In this document: positions 1-11,033 of the stretch, one piece after another
Position numbering within the stretch: position 1 is the first letter of the stretch
Layout of the letters: each line of letters opens with the position of its first letter
Origin: Melampsora larici-populina 98AG31
Taxonomy: Eukaryota > Basidiomycota > Pucciniomycetes > Pucciniales > Melampsoraceae
DNA: 64,000 nucleotides
NCBI RefSeq assembly: GCF_000204055.1
Contig: NW_006768850.1
Coordinates: 138,936-202,935, forward strand
Direction: 5' to 3'
Translations under genes and position numbers: made by a program
The notes under the pieces: generated by a model
Told to the model about the DNA's origin: nothing
Database searches by the model: none
Seen by the model: the letters and a program-made list of their open reading frames with translations, nothing else

Positions 1-99
1 ATACCGCTTGACACTGGTATTGTTAGCACATACGAAGTAGAGCCTGAGGGATATATGTACGGGACCGGGTCGCATGGTGGAGATTGGGGTTCATGGTGA
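1..99 (+). CDS. C-terminal end of an unknown protein, cut by window start
   Basis: Frame 1 is open from the first base to a TGA at 97-99 and gives 32 residues. The sequence is rich in Gly, Glu, Tyr and Trp and ends with GGDWGSW, which looks more like a real C-terminus than noise. The rest of the gene lies outside the window, so neither function nor family can be given. A chance open frame of this length is possible; the composition is the only argument. Confidence 0.3.
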   Translation: MPLDTGIVSTYEVEPEGYMYGTGSHGGDWGSW

Positions 100-1615
100 G
101 GATTGGGATTTGTATGGGGTCTGGGACTGAAATCATAATTCTGTATATGGCTTTTTACCTGAGGGGTTTCTTAACGCCACCCATGGAAAGTTGCTAATCC
201 ACAAGAGGGGATTGAGACATACTGGGGGGAGTGGGTTTATGATCCCATTGGTGTGACACTTGTACTTACATATATGTGATTTGTGCCTCAAGCATAGTCG
301 AGGTGCTTGTGAGCAGTAGGCATCAGTCCTCACTTAGCAATCTATCTATCTAGTTAGACTGAAGACCCTCCCAAACTTAACTAAGTCCCAACCTGGACCT
401 AATCACCAACTCCAGGACACCCTCCAGGCTTTCTTGCTTCTCACTCTTGAGTCCCATTCCTAACAGCCTAGGTGGTGCCTGGGTAAGTTTTGATAGAAGT
501 GTTGTAGCCATAGATTTGTGAAAGGTGGAAAAGTGTTGTTTGTGTGGCTTGCAGTTGTGCAAATTGCTTTTGGTTTTTGAATTGGGTAGGCTTTGGATGT
601 ATCAAGAACACCTCTCACTGGTCTAATTCTAGTGATTGTTGTTGCAAAGCAAAGCAAACAACCAGTTTTTGTAGCTGGCTTTGATTTAGCAATTGATGAA
701 GAGCATTCCTCAGCATTCCTAAAGAATCAAATCACAACTCAATGGACTCAGAAACTGGTTGGTTGGTTTTTTGCCCAACCCTTATTCTCAAAATGCCTGA
801 TGGCAAAAAGACAGGAAGAAATACAATCATAGAAGTCTAGAAGGCAAGAAGGAGAACAGCCAAAGGGGTGCATCAGTAGCTAAAGGCTATTCTGTACTAC
901 ACTCCCCCCTGCCAAACCAAATTTTGTTCTTGAGCTGCCCTTTCTATGCCCTAGCCAAACAATCCTTGCAAACCAAATCCTGGACACTGATAGTCAAAGA
1001 CAGACATCAAAAACATCCTCAAACACCAACCAAGCTCTCATATCATAAACCAAAAACCACCAAATCAAATATCCAAGGACTGAACCAAATGCTCCATAGA
1101 CACCAAAGCCGGCAATACCCCCCAAGACCCCCATACCAGTACCTAAATTGGATGTTTCAGTAATTGTCTGCTGACATTGGTTGAGATGATTGGTTTGGTT
1201 TGACTGTTAGGTTGAAGAAGACAATGATGACAAGAGTAGAAAGGATGATGAGATGGGATTAGGGAGAAGGTACTTACAATTTAGTGATATGAAAAAGTTT
1301 AATGAAGTTCTGTAGATAAAGTGGATTGGTAAGTAAGAAACATGGATGTATCAACTTACGAAAACTTAGTACAAAATCAAGGAAATTTGAATGGTTTGGG
1401 CAAATTCCAAGGCTGAAAGCCTAGGGTGATAATATTGCTTCATAAAGAGAAGTTACCCTATGGGGTGGCTGGCAGATGCATAAAAAATTATGAAAAAATC
1501 TTGATAAAAGCTTGTCTTGAACATAATAAATAACTTGTTTTGAACATAGTAAATACATTTTTGATAATGAAACAACAATTATTAAAACTCACAGAGACTA
1601 TACCCTTCAAAGAAA
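100..1615. other. AT-rich intergenic stretch, no gene recognised
   Basis: Only short open frames with no recognisable motif are present on either strand. A segment near 900-960 has the pyrimidine-rich style of degenerate retroelement DNA, but no coding motif survives. The stretch ends at the target-site duplication of the Ty3/gypsy element. Confidence 0.5.
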
Positions 1616-1620
1616 GTTAC

Positions 1621-1799
1621 TGTTACGAGTCCGTCTGTGAAAGGTCTAACACATACATATCACAGATTGAACACTATATTGTATACACACCACTAGCTAG
1701 ATGTTGTTCCTTTTCCTTCATACAACAATCTCATAAAAGGACTAGACAGTATCAGGATTCCTCACTCCAGTCCCAAAGACCCAACCCTGAGCCTTAACA
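1621..1799 (+). repeat. 5' LTR of the Ty3/gypsy element
   Basis: This is a 179-bp direct repeat of 8133-8311. It begins TGTTACGAGT and ends CCTTAACA, and is preceded by gttac. Confidence 0.95.
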
Positions 1800-1984
1800 T
1801 ATTGTCGTATCTCTATCGACGGACTGAGGACATAAATTGCAAGAATCGAAAAGAAGAACGAACGTTTAGAAGAAAGAAAAACAAGATTAGAATCAGAACT
1901 AAGATTAGAATTAGAAAGAAATTCAAGATTTAGACTGCATATCATTGCCGCAAGATCCCCCCGCAACCTTATTTGCTTACTTAA

Positions 1985-3596
1985 TTGAACACCTGCATCA
2001 CATTGCCCACATTTAGATCACCCAGTCACGGGGAAGACGATTCCGAACCCGAAACGCCCACTCTGTTTGTAGACGCCGACGAATTTACCGGAACACTCAT
2101 CATCACTGAACCATCTAGCCGCGTTAACCCCGATCTGATGGAAGAATTACAACGTCAACTGACTGAACTCACAAATTCGGTCCAGGAAGAACGTCGACTA
2201 CGCCTTGAGGCTGAAGTTTAAATGTTGAATGCCGAGGCCAGGCTCGCTGCAATTGAGGCAACCCAGACCACTGACGCAGCCAACCAGGCACCTCAAACCC
2301 AACCCTGGGCCAGCAACGCAGGTGTTGCGTGTTGCGCTGCGCCTGCATTGCGGTTTTTCTGACCGCAGCGCAACATAGAATCAAATTCTAGGTTGCGGCC
2401 TGACCCGCAGCGCAACATCATTTGTCAAATCGATGGATTTTTTGGGCCGCAACAACATTTGTTGCGTTGCTGCCCAAAAAAAATCACAGTTCGGCGTTTT
2501 TTTGGCGCTGTTGCGCCTGTTGCATTGCGCGACGGTCAAGGCGCCGCGCAACCTGACCTCACCTTTTGTTGTTGCGGTACTTACCGCAGCGCAGCATGTA
2601 ATGCAGGTTTGTGCTGCGTGTTGCGGAGCAACGCACCAAAAAACACTCGTGTTGCGGTGCGTTGCGTTGCTGGCACAGGGTTGTCAAACCCCTGCTCAGA
2701 CCTCCGAACCTGCTTTCGAGACTGCCGCGCAACCTGCGATGCCCGCTGCTACCCCTAGAGGACCAAAGGTCTCTGTCCCGGATAAATTTAATGGGACTAG
2801 GGGCGGGCCGGCTGAAGTTTTTGCCAGCCAGATTCAGCTTTATATGCTAGCCCACCCTTATTTGTTTACCAACGACCGTAGCAAAGTCGTGTTTGCTCTT
2901 TCCTACTTAACCGGTGCCGCAAGCAGCTGGGCCCAGCCCCTCACCCTTGAACTTTTTGACGCCAACACGAGCCACACTGTCACCTTCAATCGCTTCGTGA
3001 CCAACTTTAAAGCAATGTACTTCGACTCCGAAAAGAAGTCAAAGGCAGAGCGAGCCATCAGAACGCTTACGCAGAAGACGTCAGTAGCAGCCTATACTCA
3101 CGAGTTTAACATTCACGCGTCAGCCACGGGTTGGGAAACCTCTACACTTGTCAGTCAATACGAACAAGGATTGAAAAGAGAAATCCGGGTGGCTATGGCT
3201 ATGATGCAAGAAGAGTTCAGTAGCATTGAACAGATTGCAAACATGGCTATTAAGATTGACAGCAAGATACACGGTGTAGCCAACTCGTCCACGGTCACAT
3301 TTCACACACCCGACCCTAATGCTATGGACGTATCTTCAGGTTTTGTTTGGTTGTCAGAAGAGGAGAAGGCCAGGCGCATGAGATCCGGTTTATGCTTTAA
3401 ATGTAATCAACAGGGTCATCGGGCGAATGAATGCTCTAGTAGAAGAACTGATAAAGGAAAGGATAGAGGAGGTTATAAAGCCCGTATCGCGGAATTAGAA
3501 TTTAAACTAAGTGCGTTAGGAAGTAAAAGCGATGGAGATGTGATTACTACAACTAGTTGTGCTGAATCGTCAAAAAATGGCAGTGCTCAGGCCTGA
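1985..3596 (+). pseudogene. gag: gag of the Ty3/gypsy element, interrupted by a MITE
   Basis: Gag packages the element RNA in cytoplasmic particles. The N-terminal part reads in frame 2 (about 1985-2299), with an acidic stretch and a Glu/Arg-rich helix. The C-terminal part reads in frame 3 from 2691. It contains a capsid-like region (from about VSVPDKFNG to the region around 3250) and a CCHC zinc knuckle, CFKCNQQGHRANEC, near 3396-3437. Removing the MITE at 2300-2683 with one copy of its 7-bp duplication (391 bp) joins frame 2 to frame 3 exactly. A TAA at 2219-2221 also interrupts the first part; CAA is the likely ancestral codon. No convincing ATG precedes the frame-2 part, so the start is unresolved. 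The long open frame that runs through the MITE from 2433 is accidental. Confidence 0.85.
2300..2683. mobile_element. 384-bp GC-rich hAT-like MITE inside gag
   Basis: The ends are CAACCCTGGGCCAGCAACGC and the near-perfect inverse of it (2663-2683), about 21 bp with one mismatch. The insert is flanked by the exact 7-bp duplication tcaaacc at 2293-2299 and 2684-2690. It is rich in GCGCAAC and GTTGCG motifs and has no transposase. TIRs beginning CAA and the 7-bp duplication match the larger hAT elements further along the window. Its removal restores the gag frame, which confirms both boundaries. Confidence 0.88.
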
Positions 3597-4540
3597 GCGA
3601 TGTGCCTATCCTGAGCAATTGTGGGGTAATAGCTGAAATTGAACTTGGTGCAAGTAGAATCTTAACGTGCAATGCAAACGATCCACGTGTTTTCCTCCAA
3701 TGTTCATTATCAACATCCCATTACCCACGCGCCACATCAACCAATCCCTTATTTCCTAACTTTCTTATCGACTCAGGTGCCACGCACGACGTGCTGAGTG
3801 CGACTTTTGCCCAAAAGACTGGTCTTATCAACCACACAGTGTGTGCAACGCGAGTCGTGACAGGATTCGACGGTTCAAGAAGCCACACCTCTTTTGAAAC
3901 CAACCTATTTCTGGACCATGACACCGAACCGACCCATTTTATCATCACGCGTATCAAAGACTCATATGACGGAATTCTCGGCATTCCATGGATCAAGAAG
4001 AACCACCGACGCATAAATTGGCAGACAGGTACAGTCAGCTCGTATCACCACAACATTGCAACTGCATCTGCAGTTTCGTCAACTCCGCAACCACCCTCGC
4101 AAGCCCAAGGTCTGGAGCCCAGGAGGGACGCTAGGAACTTTGACGAGGGGGCCGCTGTCACAATTGATATGCATCAGCCCCCACAATGTGAGTACGATAT
4201 GACCATTCCCCAGATGTTCACCAAAACAGCTAGCAAGCTTTATACTCCCCGAAATTCACAGATCCCAACGACCCCTCAAACGCTACCGACAACAACTACC
4301 CTCAACAACCCCATTCATGTTATCAAAAACCTTCAACAGTCCAACCCACAGATTGATGAGACTCAGGAGCACGCTGCAGCTGATTCATCAGCTTCGTCTA
4401 CGCCACACACAACCCCGTTTGGTCACAAAGTTGAGCCCACGAGGGACGCTAGGCACAGTGACGAGGGGATGTGTACCATTTCTGATACATTAGCATCCCC
4501 GCAGTGTGAGTCCGCCCCAGCCCATAATCCCTTCTGTTGA
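3566..4540 (+). pseudogene. pol protease region of the Ty3/gypsy element
   Basis: This is an aspartic retropepsin that cleaves the Gag-Pol polyprotein. The catalytic signature LIDSGATHDVL lies near 3763-3795, followed by the ILGIPWI flap-type motif near 3973-3993. The frame is -1 relative to gag and is open from 3566, so it is most simply reached by frameshifting at 3572-3578. A Pro/Thr/Gln-rich linker follows, with two copies of a degenerate unit (LEPRRDAR...DEG...PPQCE). The frame closes at TGA 4538-4540, whereas the homologous continuation is in frame 3. A one-base change near 4506-4540 therefore separates protease from reverse transcriptase in this copy. Confidence 0.85.
3572..3598 (+). 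promoter_or_regulatory. candidate -1 ribosomal frameshift site, gag to pol
   Basis: The heptamer A AAA AAT at 3572-3578 is exactly in the X XXY YYZ register of the gag frame (codons TCA AAA AAT). A 6-nt spacer follows, then a perfect 14-nt palindrome GCTCAGGCCTGAGC at 3585-3598. A second CCTGAGC at 3609-3615 could pair with the first arm and give an alternative, longer-range stem. The gag stop TGA (3594-3596) lies inside the stem. Slipping back one base enters the protease frame. Function is inferred from architecture. Confidence 0.6.
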
Positions 4541-7500
4541 AGCAGCTGGCAAGCCAGTATCTCCTCCTATATCACAGATTGACCGTATTCGAACATCGAA
4601 CATCGTGAATTGTCCAAATGACCCAAGTGGCCCTTCAAGTTTGTCCTATGCAGCTGTTGCGACAGCTTTGTCCAATCCGAAAAAATCCCTTGTCGAGCCA
4701 GGATTGGAGCCGCAAGGGCACGCTAGGAAATGTGACGAGGGGGACGCTATCAAAATTGATGTGCATCAGCCCCCGCAATGTGAGTTCAATCACGGTTTAA
4801 TCCCCCATGCCATAGAAACAGCTGGCCAGCCCTTACATTTCCAAAACAGGCCCCTTATCATCGATACGGCTAAAACCTTGTGGTCGACTTTGGCCAGAAT
4901 AGCTGCGGATGAGAAGGCAAAAATACCTGCCAAGACCGTCGAGGAAATGGTACCGACGTATTACCATCGTCACCTCCATCTCTTTCAGAAGTCAAAGGCC
5001 CAATGCCTACCTCCTAGACGCAAGTATGATTTCCGTGTGGATTTGGTGCCAGGTGCACAACCTCAAGCCGGTAGGATCATTCCCCTATCACCGGCAGAGG
5101 AGACGGTCCTAGACGAAATGATCAAGACAGGTTTAGACAACGGCACCATCAGGAGGACAACATCCCCATGGGCCGCGCCAGTGCTTTTCACCGGAAAAAA
5201 AGACGGCAATCTACGCCCATGTTTCGACTACCAAAGACTGAATGCTTTGACGGTGAAGAACCGATATCCACTGCCTCTGATGATGGACCTAGTTGATAGC
5301 CTGCTAGATGCGGATCGGTTCACCAAACTAGATATGCGCAATGCATATGGTAACCTACGCGTCGAGGAAGAATCCGAAGACATACTGGCATTGATCTGCA
5401 AACAAGGACAGTTCGCGCCCTTAACGATGCCGTTTGGACCTACAGGAGCCCCTGGGTACTTTCAGTTTTTCATTCAAGACATCATGGTAGGACGAATAGG
5501 CAAGGACACTGCTGCGTATCTCGATGATACGATGATCTATACGAAGAAGGGAGTTCACCACGAAAGCGCGGTTGACAGCATGTTGGACATATTCGACAAA
5601 CATCAGCTTTGGCTCAAACCCGAAAAATGCTAGTTCTCAAAATCTGAAGTTGAATACCTTGGCCTCTTAATTTCAAAGAACAAAGTCAAGATGGACCCCG
5701 CAAAAGTGAAAGCGGTGAAGGATTGGCCAGCTCCTAAGAACACAAACAAACTCCAACGGTTCATTGGCTTTGCTAACTTTTACAGGAGGTTTATAGACCA
5801 ATTCTCTAAGACAACACAACCACTTCATGACTTGACAAAGCTCAACAAACCTTATGTTTGGAATAGCGCCTACGAAACCTCTTTCGAAAAACTCAAGACT
5901 GCATTCACGTCAGCACCCATTCTAAAAATCGCGGATCCCTACAGGCCCTTCATACTAGAATGCGATTGCTCTGATTTCGCGCTAGGCGCTATACTTTCAC
6001 AGAGATTGGATGACGATGGCGAAATTCACCCAGTGGCTTATCTATCACGGTCACTGGTACAGGCAGAAAGAAATTACGAAATCTTTGACAAAGAGCTATT
6101 GGCAATTGCAGCATCTTTCAAGGAATGGCGCCACTACCTTGAGGGCAACCCAAACCGACTCGAAGTGATAGTGTACACGGATCACCGAAATTTGGAAACC
6201 TTCATGACTACCAAACAACTCACTCGCCGACAAGCAAGATGGGCAGAAACACTTGGCTGCTTCGACTTCGTTATTAAATTTTGACCAGGACGGAAATCTG
6301 ATAAACCCGATGCACTATCTTGGAGGCCTGATCTTAAGCCTTCAGAGGCTGAAAGACTAACATTTGGACACCTACTGAAACCCGAAAACATTGGACCTGA
6401 TACATTTACCACCGATTCAGCTAACATTGACTCATTCTTCTTAGACGAATCAATTGACTTAGAAGATGCCGAGAAGTGGTTCGAAATTGACGTGATGGGA
6501 TGCTCAGACATCGAAGCCGAGTCAGAGGAGACCGACGGAGTGCTGAGTGACATCAAGATTTTAGAATTGATACGAGAAGCCAACCCAACAGACAAACGAA
6601 TTACAACGCTCATGGAATCAGTCACAAATCCCATATCTGCCAATATGAAGAAACTCACACGGATGTACGAAGTGAAGGATGGAATCTTATACAGACACGG
6701 CAAAGTAGAAGTACCAAATGATGACAACGTCAAGTTCAACATATTACAAAGCCGACACGATACACTCCTAGCAGGACACCCAGGACGGAATAAAACGCTC
6801 AGTCTCACAAAACGGTGTTTTACCTGGCCTTCACAGAAAGCTTACGTCAACCGGTACGTAGATGGATGCGATTCCTGTTTACGAATCAAATCTTCGACGC
6901 AGAAACCATCTGGAACCTTACAACCACTACCAATACCGGCTGGGCCTTGGACCGACATATCATATGACTTGATCACAAAACTGCCAACCTCCAACGGATA
7001 CGATAGTATACTCACCGTGGTGGATCAACTTACTAAAATGGCTCATTTTATCCCCTGTAAAGAAACCATGAAGGCAGAAGAATTAGCGGATTTGATGATC
7101 AACAACGTGTGGAAGTTACACGGTACACCAAAGAGTATAGTATTGGATAGAGGCAGCATCTTCGTATCCAAAATCACTCAACAATTGGATAGGAGATTGG
7201 GTATTAAACTACATCCTTCAACAGCGTACCACCCTCGAACTGATGGTCAATCGGAGATAGTGAATAAAGCAATTGAAGCTTACTTACGACATTTTGTTGA
7301 CTACAGACAGGAAAATTGGGAAGCACTGCTTCCAACGGCAGAATTCGCGTACAACAACCGGGACCACAAGTCAATAGGAGTATCGCCTTTTAAGGCCAAC
7401 TACGGATTCAATCCAATGTTTAACCTAATTCCGTCGTCAGAACAATGCATCCCTTTAGTAGAAGAACGACTAAAACTGATTCAGGACGTTCAAAAAGAAC

Positions 7501-8036
7501 TGACAGTTTGTTTAGAATTAGCACAGGAATCAATGAAGCACCAATTCGACAAGCATGTACGACAAAACCCAAAATGGAAAGAGGGAGATGAAGTTTGGTT
7601 AGATTCGAAAAATATTACGACCACAAGACCAAGCCCCAAATTAGGACATCGATGGCTTGGTCCTTTCAATATCAGTAAAGTAATCTCAAGCACTGCTTAC
7701 GCGCTAACCTTTCCACTCTCTATGAAGGGGATACATAATACTTTTCACGTTTCACTTTTACGCAAGCACAATCCAGATACAATTGAACAACGGGTACAGG
7801 ACAAGAGACCAGCAATTGAAATTGAAGGTGAAGATGAATGGGAAGTCTCAGCAATATTGGATTGTAGAGTAAGAAGAAACAGGAAGGAGTATTTAGTGAA
7901 TTGGACAGGATTTAATTCAAGCCATGACTCGTGGGAACCAGAATCAAACCTCAAGAATTGTAAAGATTTATTAAAAGAATTCAAGAAGCGATTTCCTAAC
8001 ACTGAAAAGAAGAAAAAGGCACGGAGAAGAATGTGA
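4506..8036 (+). pseudogene. pol: pol: reverse transcriptase, RNase H, integrase, chromodomain (two nonsense codons)
   Basis: One continuous frame-3 coding region. It copies the element RNA into DNA and inserts it into chromatin. The reverse transcriptase has YLDD near 5517-5528. RNase H carries ECDCSD, DKELLAI and VYTDHRN. The integrase has an HHCC zinc finger (HDTLLAGH ... CDSC, about 6756-6882) and the triad in SYDLITK, VLDRGS and GQSEIVNK. The C-terminal chromodomain (EDEWEVSAILDCR ... DSWEPESN, about 7831-7950) identifies a chromovirus. The third linker repeat (LEPQGHARKCDEG) lies at the start. Two in-frame stops break it: TAG at 5631-5633 in the RT connection and TGA at 6282-6284 after RNase H. 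Both fit C-to-T changes (CAG, CGA). No ATG is expected, as pol is made as a Gag-Pol fusion. Confidence 0.93.
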
Positions 8037-8132
8037 GAGGGCTAAGCTTTTTCCCAAGTGGTTTTTTAACGCTGCCCGGGGGGGAGATTGCAGAGCTTGC
8101 AAAAGGGAGCTTGGGCATTAAAGGCGGGATAA

Positions 8133-8311
8133 TGTTACGAGTCCGTCTGTGAAAGGTCTAACACATACATATCACAGATTGAACACTATATTGTATACAC
8201 ACCACTAGCTAGATGTTGTTCCTTTTCCTTCATACGACAATCTCATAATAGGACTAGACAGTATCAGGATTCCTCACTCCAGTCCCAAAGACCCAACCCT
8301 GAGCCTTAACA
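8133..8311 (+). repeat. 3' LTR of the Ty3/gypsy element
   Basis: Direct repeat of 1621-1799 with two substitutions noticed (a/g and a/t, in the catac and ataatagg segments). It is followed by the duplication gttac at 8312-8316. Confidence 0.95.
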
Positions 8312-8316
8312 GTTAC

Positions 8317-9291
8317 TTAAACATTGATGACATCATAGCTGTGGTAATATTAATAATGAAAAAAGTTCAACCTGTGTCAGTATTTTACACATGTACAAAA
8401 GCCCAACATCTATCCTCATTCCCATTTTTATAATAACACATTAGCAACTCCTAGTAAAAGGGGTCAAAAGATTCAGAACTTGGAATTTTGTTTGAGTTTG
8501 ATTTGGTTGTTAAGTTAGAAGTTGTTATGTACTCATACTCACACACACTAGAGTAGTCTCAAAGTATGGCACTGGTGGGTGTGGACATGAATCTCAGTTT
8601 AAACTGATTTGATTGATTACTAAATTTAAACACAGCCTACTATTTACATAGCAAATACCAATCCATCCCATCATCCATCTCTCCTCTCAAAGCCAATTGA
8701 CTTAGTGCTAATTCAAACTGTTCACTTGATCAACTAAATCGAAAGCTGATCTGGTATGAACTGTAAAAGCATCATCAAAACACTACATTATCAAAAACTA
8801 CATTTTAATCAACCCTGAACCAAGAATGATGTGTAAATCTTCAAACTCTGGATCATCATCTTTGATCCTCTTGTATACATATCACAGGTCCCTTTAACCT
8901 TGACAATAAAGAACTTGACAGTTTGAAAACAAACTCAAAAAAACAAATCTTCAACAAAGTTTTGATAACCTTCTGAATCTACTAAAAATAATGAAAAAAA
9001 TCAAAAAGCAATCAAAAAATAATCAAGACCTAAGGTAGGTAGTAGTAAGAACTTCTTTAACAAAACATATTTTACACAAATTCAAAAAAAATCAACAATT
9101 CATAACAATCATCCTCCAAATCATACACCACTCACTCCAAAATCATAATACACTACACTTCAATTCAAACCTTACCAATTCAAACTCTGTGATGTAATTC
9201 AACAGCAAAACCAATCAACCTGAAAAAATCACATAATCAAATGCATAAAAAACCCATATGGTGATCAAAACAAAACATTCTGTTTGAAGTT
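8317..9291. other. AT-rich intergenic DNA, 3' flank of the FHA/G-patch gene
   Basis: No coding segment or repeat is recognisable. The part next to 9292 probably contains the 3' UTR of the minus-strand gene. Confidence 0.5.
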
Positions 9292-10975
9292 TCAAACACC
9301 ATGATACCTTTTCCAACTAGCTTCACGAGCTTTTTCTCTCCAATCACTTTGAGCACCATTACTAGATTGTTGTTGTTCATTTAAACTTTCGACTCCCACA
9401 ATCAATGATTTACTACCTAATCCAGCTTGATTGATGCCTATTGTTTTGGCTTCTATGATTCTTCCCATTTTGCTTTGATCTCTTTCTCCTCCCATTTTGG
9501 ATAATAAGATGGCTCCTTTGGATTCAGCGTTGAACGGGTCGATCTTTTCTTCTGGTTTAGGTGGGTTGGGATCAGATTGCTGTGAAGCTCGTTCATTACG
9601 CGACGGTCCTCGAGCTGGGTTCGTTTGTCTACGTAATTTGGCTCGGTCTATATACTTTGCTGGAACAGGTCGACTTTCTAAATCAGTTTCGATCAAAAGC
9701 TTGTCTTCTGTTTGGGTTTCAAGATTGGCTCGAGTAGCTTTCTGGGCCGGTCGATCATATGGTCCCCCACAGAATTGACTTCGTAGTCTTGACATCTCTG
9801 TCTTTCGTTTCTTTTCTCGGTTCGCTTTGGCATCTTGTGGTGTCATTGCATAATCTTCTTCTTCATCTTTGGTTTTCAAAGTGGTGGTGGTGCTCATTCG
9901 AGAATCGGTGCTGGGATCGGTACTGAGTCTTAATCGATTACTTTCATCTGATAAAAGTGCACATGATTCACACGATGATGGAAACTTTGGATGTAGATGA
10001 ACTTCGAATGAAACGATGGGAGTGGTCGGTGAAGAGATGGAAATTTGACTTCGAAAATGGATCAAGAGAGGATGATGAGCAAGATATCTCGAATGGAAAC
10101 TCTGAATCAAATTCAAAAGATCACTTACTCAAGGTGAGATAATCTAAAAGGTTTGCTAGCTTGTTTCGTTTCAGACAATCTGATCGGTTTCAACTTATCA
10201 TCATGAATTGCAAAAGAAAGAAAAGTTCCAAGTGTACTTCCATTATCTACAATATACCAACCTTGACCTTCTTCTTCCTCTGGTATTGTATTTGAAAATA
10301 ATGTAAGATGAGTTTTAGATACTTCCATCTCTTTAATTCTTAAACTTGAATCGAATCTTCGATCTCTACCTATAGTGATGGGACTTTGAGTTTCATTTAA
10401 AATTAAAATCGTTTTGAATTCTAAGATAGATTTGGTTCGATGTGGTTTGATAACTCTTAAACGTAATGATGGGACTTTTATCGGTTCTGAGGTTTCTGTT
10501 TTAGATTGGTTAATTTCATTCGAGCTAGCTTGTACTTCTCCATCTTCTCCATCTGATACGTCTTCATATTGTACTCTTACACGTGAATGGCTATGTGTTT
10601 CTGATTCTAAAGAAGTTGATTCAACTGGATTTCCTTCTTCGTCTACATACTTCCAACCTCCAATTTCACGATCGTCCGGTCTTGCCCATATACGTTGATG
10701 GCCTGATATATTTAGAAAATTCCATCAAGATTTCGTATTGAAAAGTTGTAGGTTTTAATAGGTAATGTCGATTTGATGAAGACAAGAGAAAAAAAAGATA
10801 GGGAGTTTCGTAAGTTTGACTGAAGCTTGCGTAAAGAAGAATAAGTTATATGTTAAAAAAAGGGAAAAGAGGCCGAGCTGTTCCAATAAAGACCACTTGA
10901 TGGATCTAAAACCCAAAGAGATTCATTGGTTGGTTTCGATTCTTGTTGGGTTTTGGTTTCGTTGTAAGAAGACAT
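9292..10975 (-). CDS. AGGF1-like protein with OCRE-like, FHA and G-patch segments
   Basis: This is a host gene of at least three exons. Exon 1 starts at the ATG 10973-10975 and encodes LWVLDPSSGLYWNS, an OCRE-like aromatic motif. Its donor is unclear, near 10880-10900. Exon 2 (10129-10702) encodes a linker and most of an FHA phosphopeptide-binding domain: TIGRDRRFDSS, VSKTHLTLFS and WYIVDNGSTLGTF. The intron 10049-10128 (GTAAGT...AG) joins SHL to DQISI. Exon 3 (9292-10048) completes FHA with FEVHLHPKF and CESC, then gives a basic segment and a G-patch (KGAILLSKMG ... GLGSKSL), ending WKRYHGV. OCRE-FHA-G-patch is the order seen in AGGF1 homologues, which are usually nuclear and linked to RNA processing; that role is inference. 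A MITE sits directly upstream, so the promoter may lie within it. The exon 1/2 junction is the weak point. Confidence 0.82.
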
Positions 10976-11033
10976 TTTGATCGATGAATGTTGGTTGTTG
11001 AATTGTTGATCAAGTTGAGATTGTTGTGAGTCA

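Larger units (their letters stand above)
1621..8311 (+). mobile_element. Ty3/gypsy chromovirus, full length but disabled
   Basis: Two direct LTRs of 179 bp (1621-1799 and 8133-8311) start TG and end CA. They differ at only two positions that I can find, which implies a recent insertion. The exact 5-bp duplication gttac lies at 1616-1620 and 8312-8316. Between the LTRs the order is gag, protease, reverse transcriptase, RNase H, integrase, chromodomain, the gene order of chromoviruses. A purine-rich run (8121-8132) abuts the 3' LTR and may be the polypurine tract. I could not match the bases after 1799 to a known tRNA primer site. The copy carries a MITE in gag, a gag stop, a PR/RT frame change and two nonsense codons in pol, so it cannot be autonomous. 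Confidence 0.95.

Noticed and set aside
593..832. 79-residue frame MDVSRTPLTGLILVIVV...
   Set aside because: It has no homologue, splice partner or codon pattern that I can recognise; it stays unannotated.
2433..2690. N-terminal extension of gag continuing through the GC-rich segment
   Set aside because: The segment is a MITE with TIRs and a 7-bp duplication; the open frame is accidental.
9497..10142. Plus-strand frames antisense to the FHA/G-patch gene
   Set aside because: They are shadows of the minus-strand exons.
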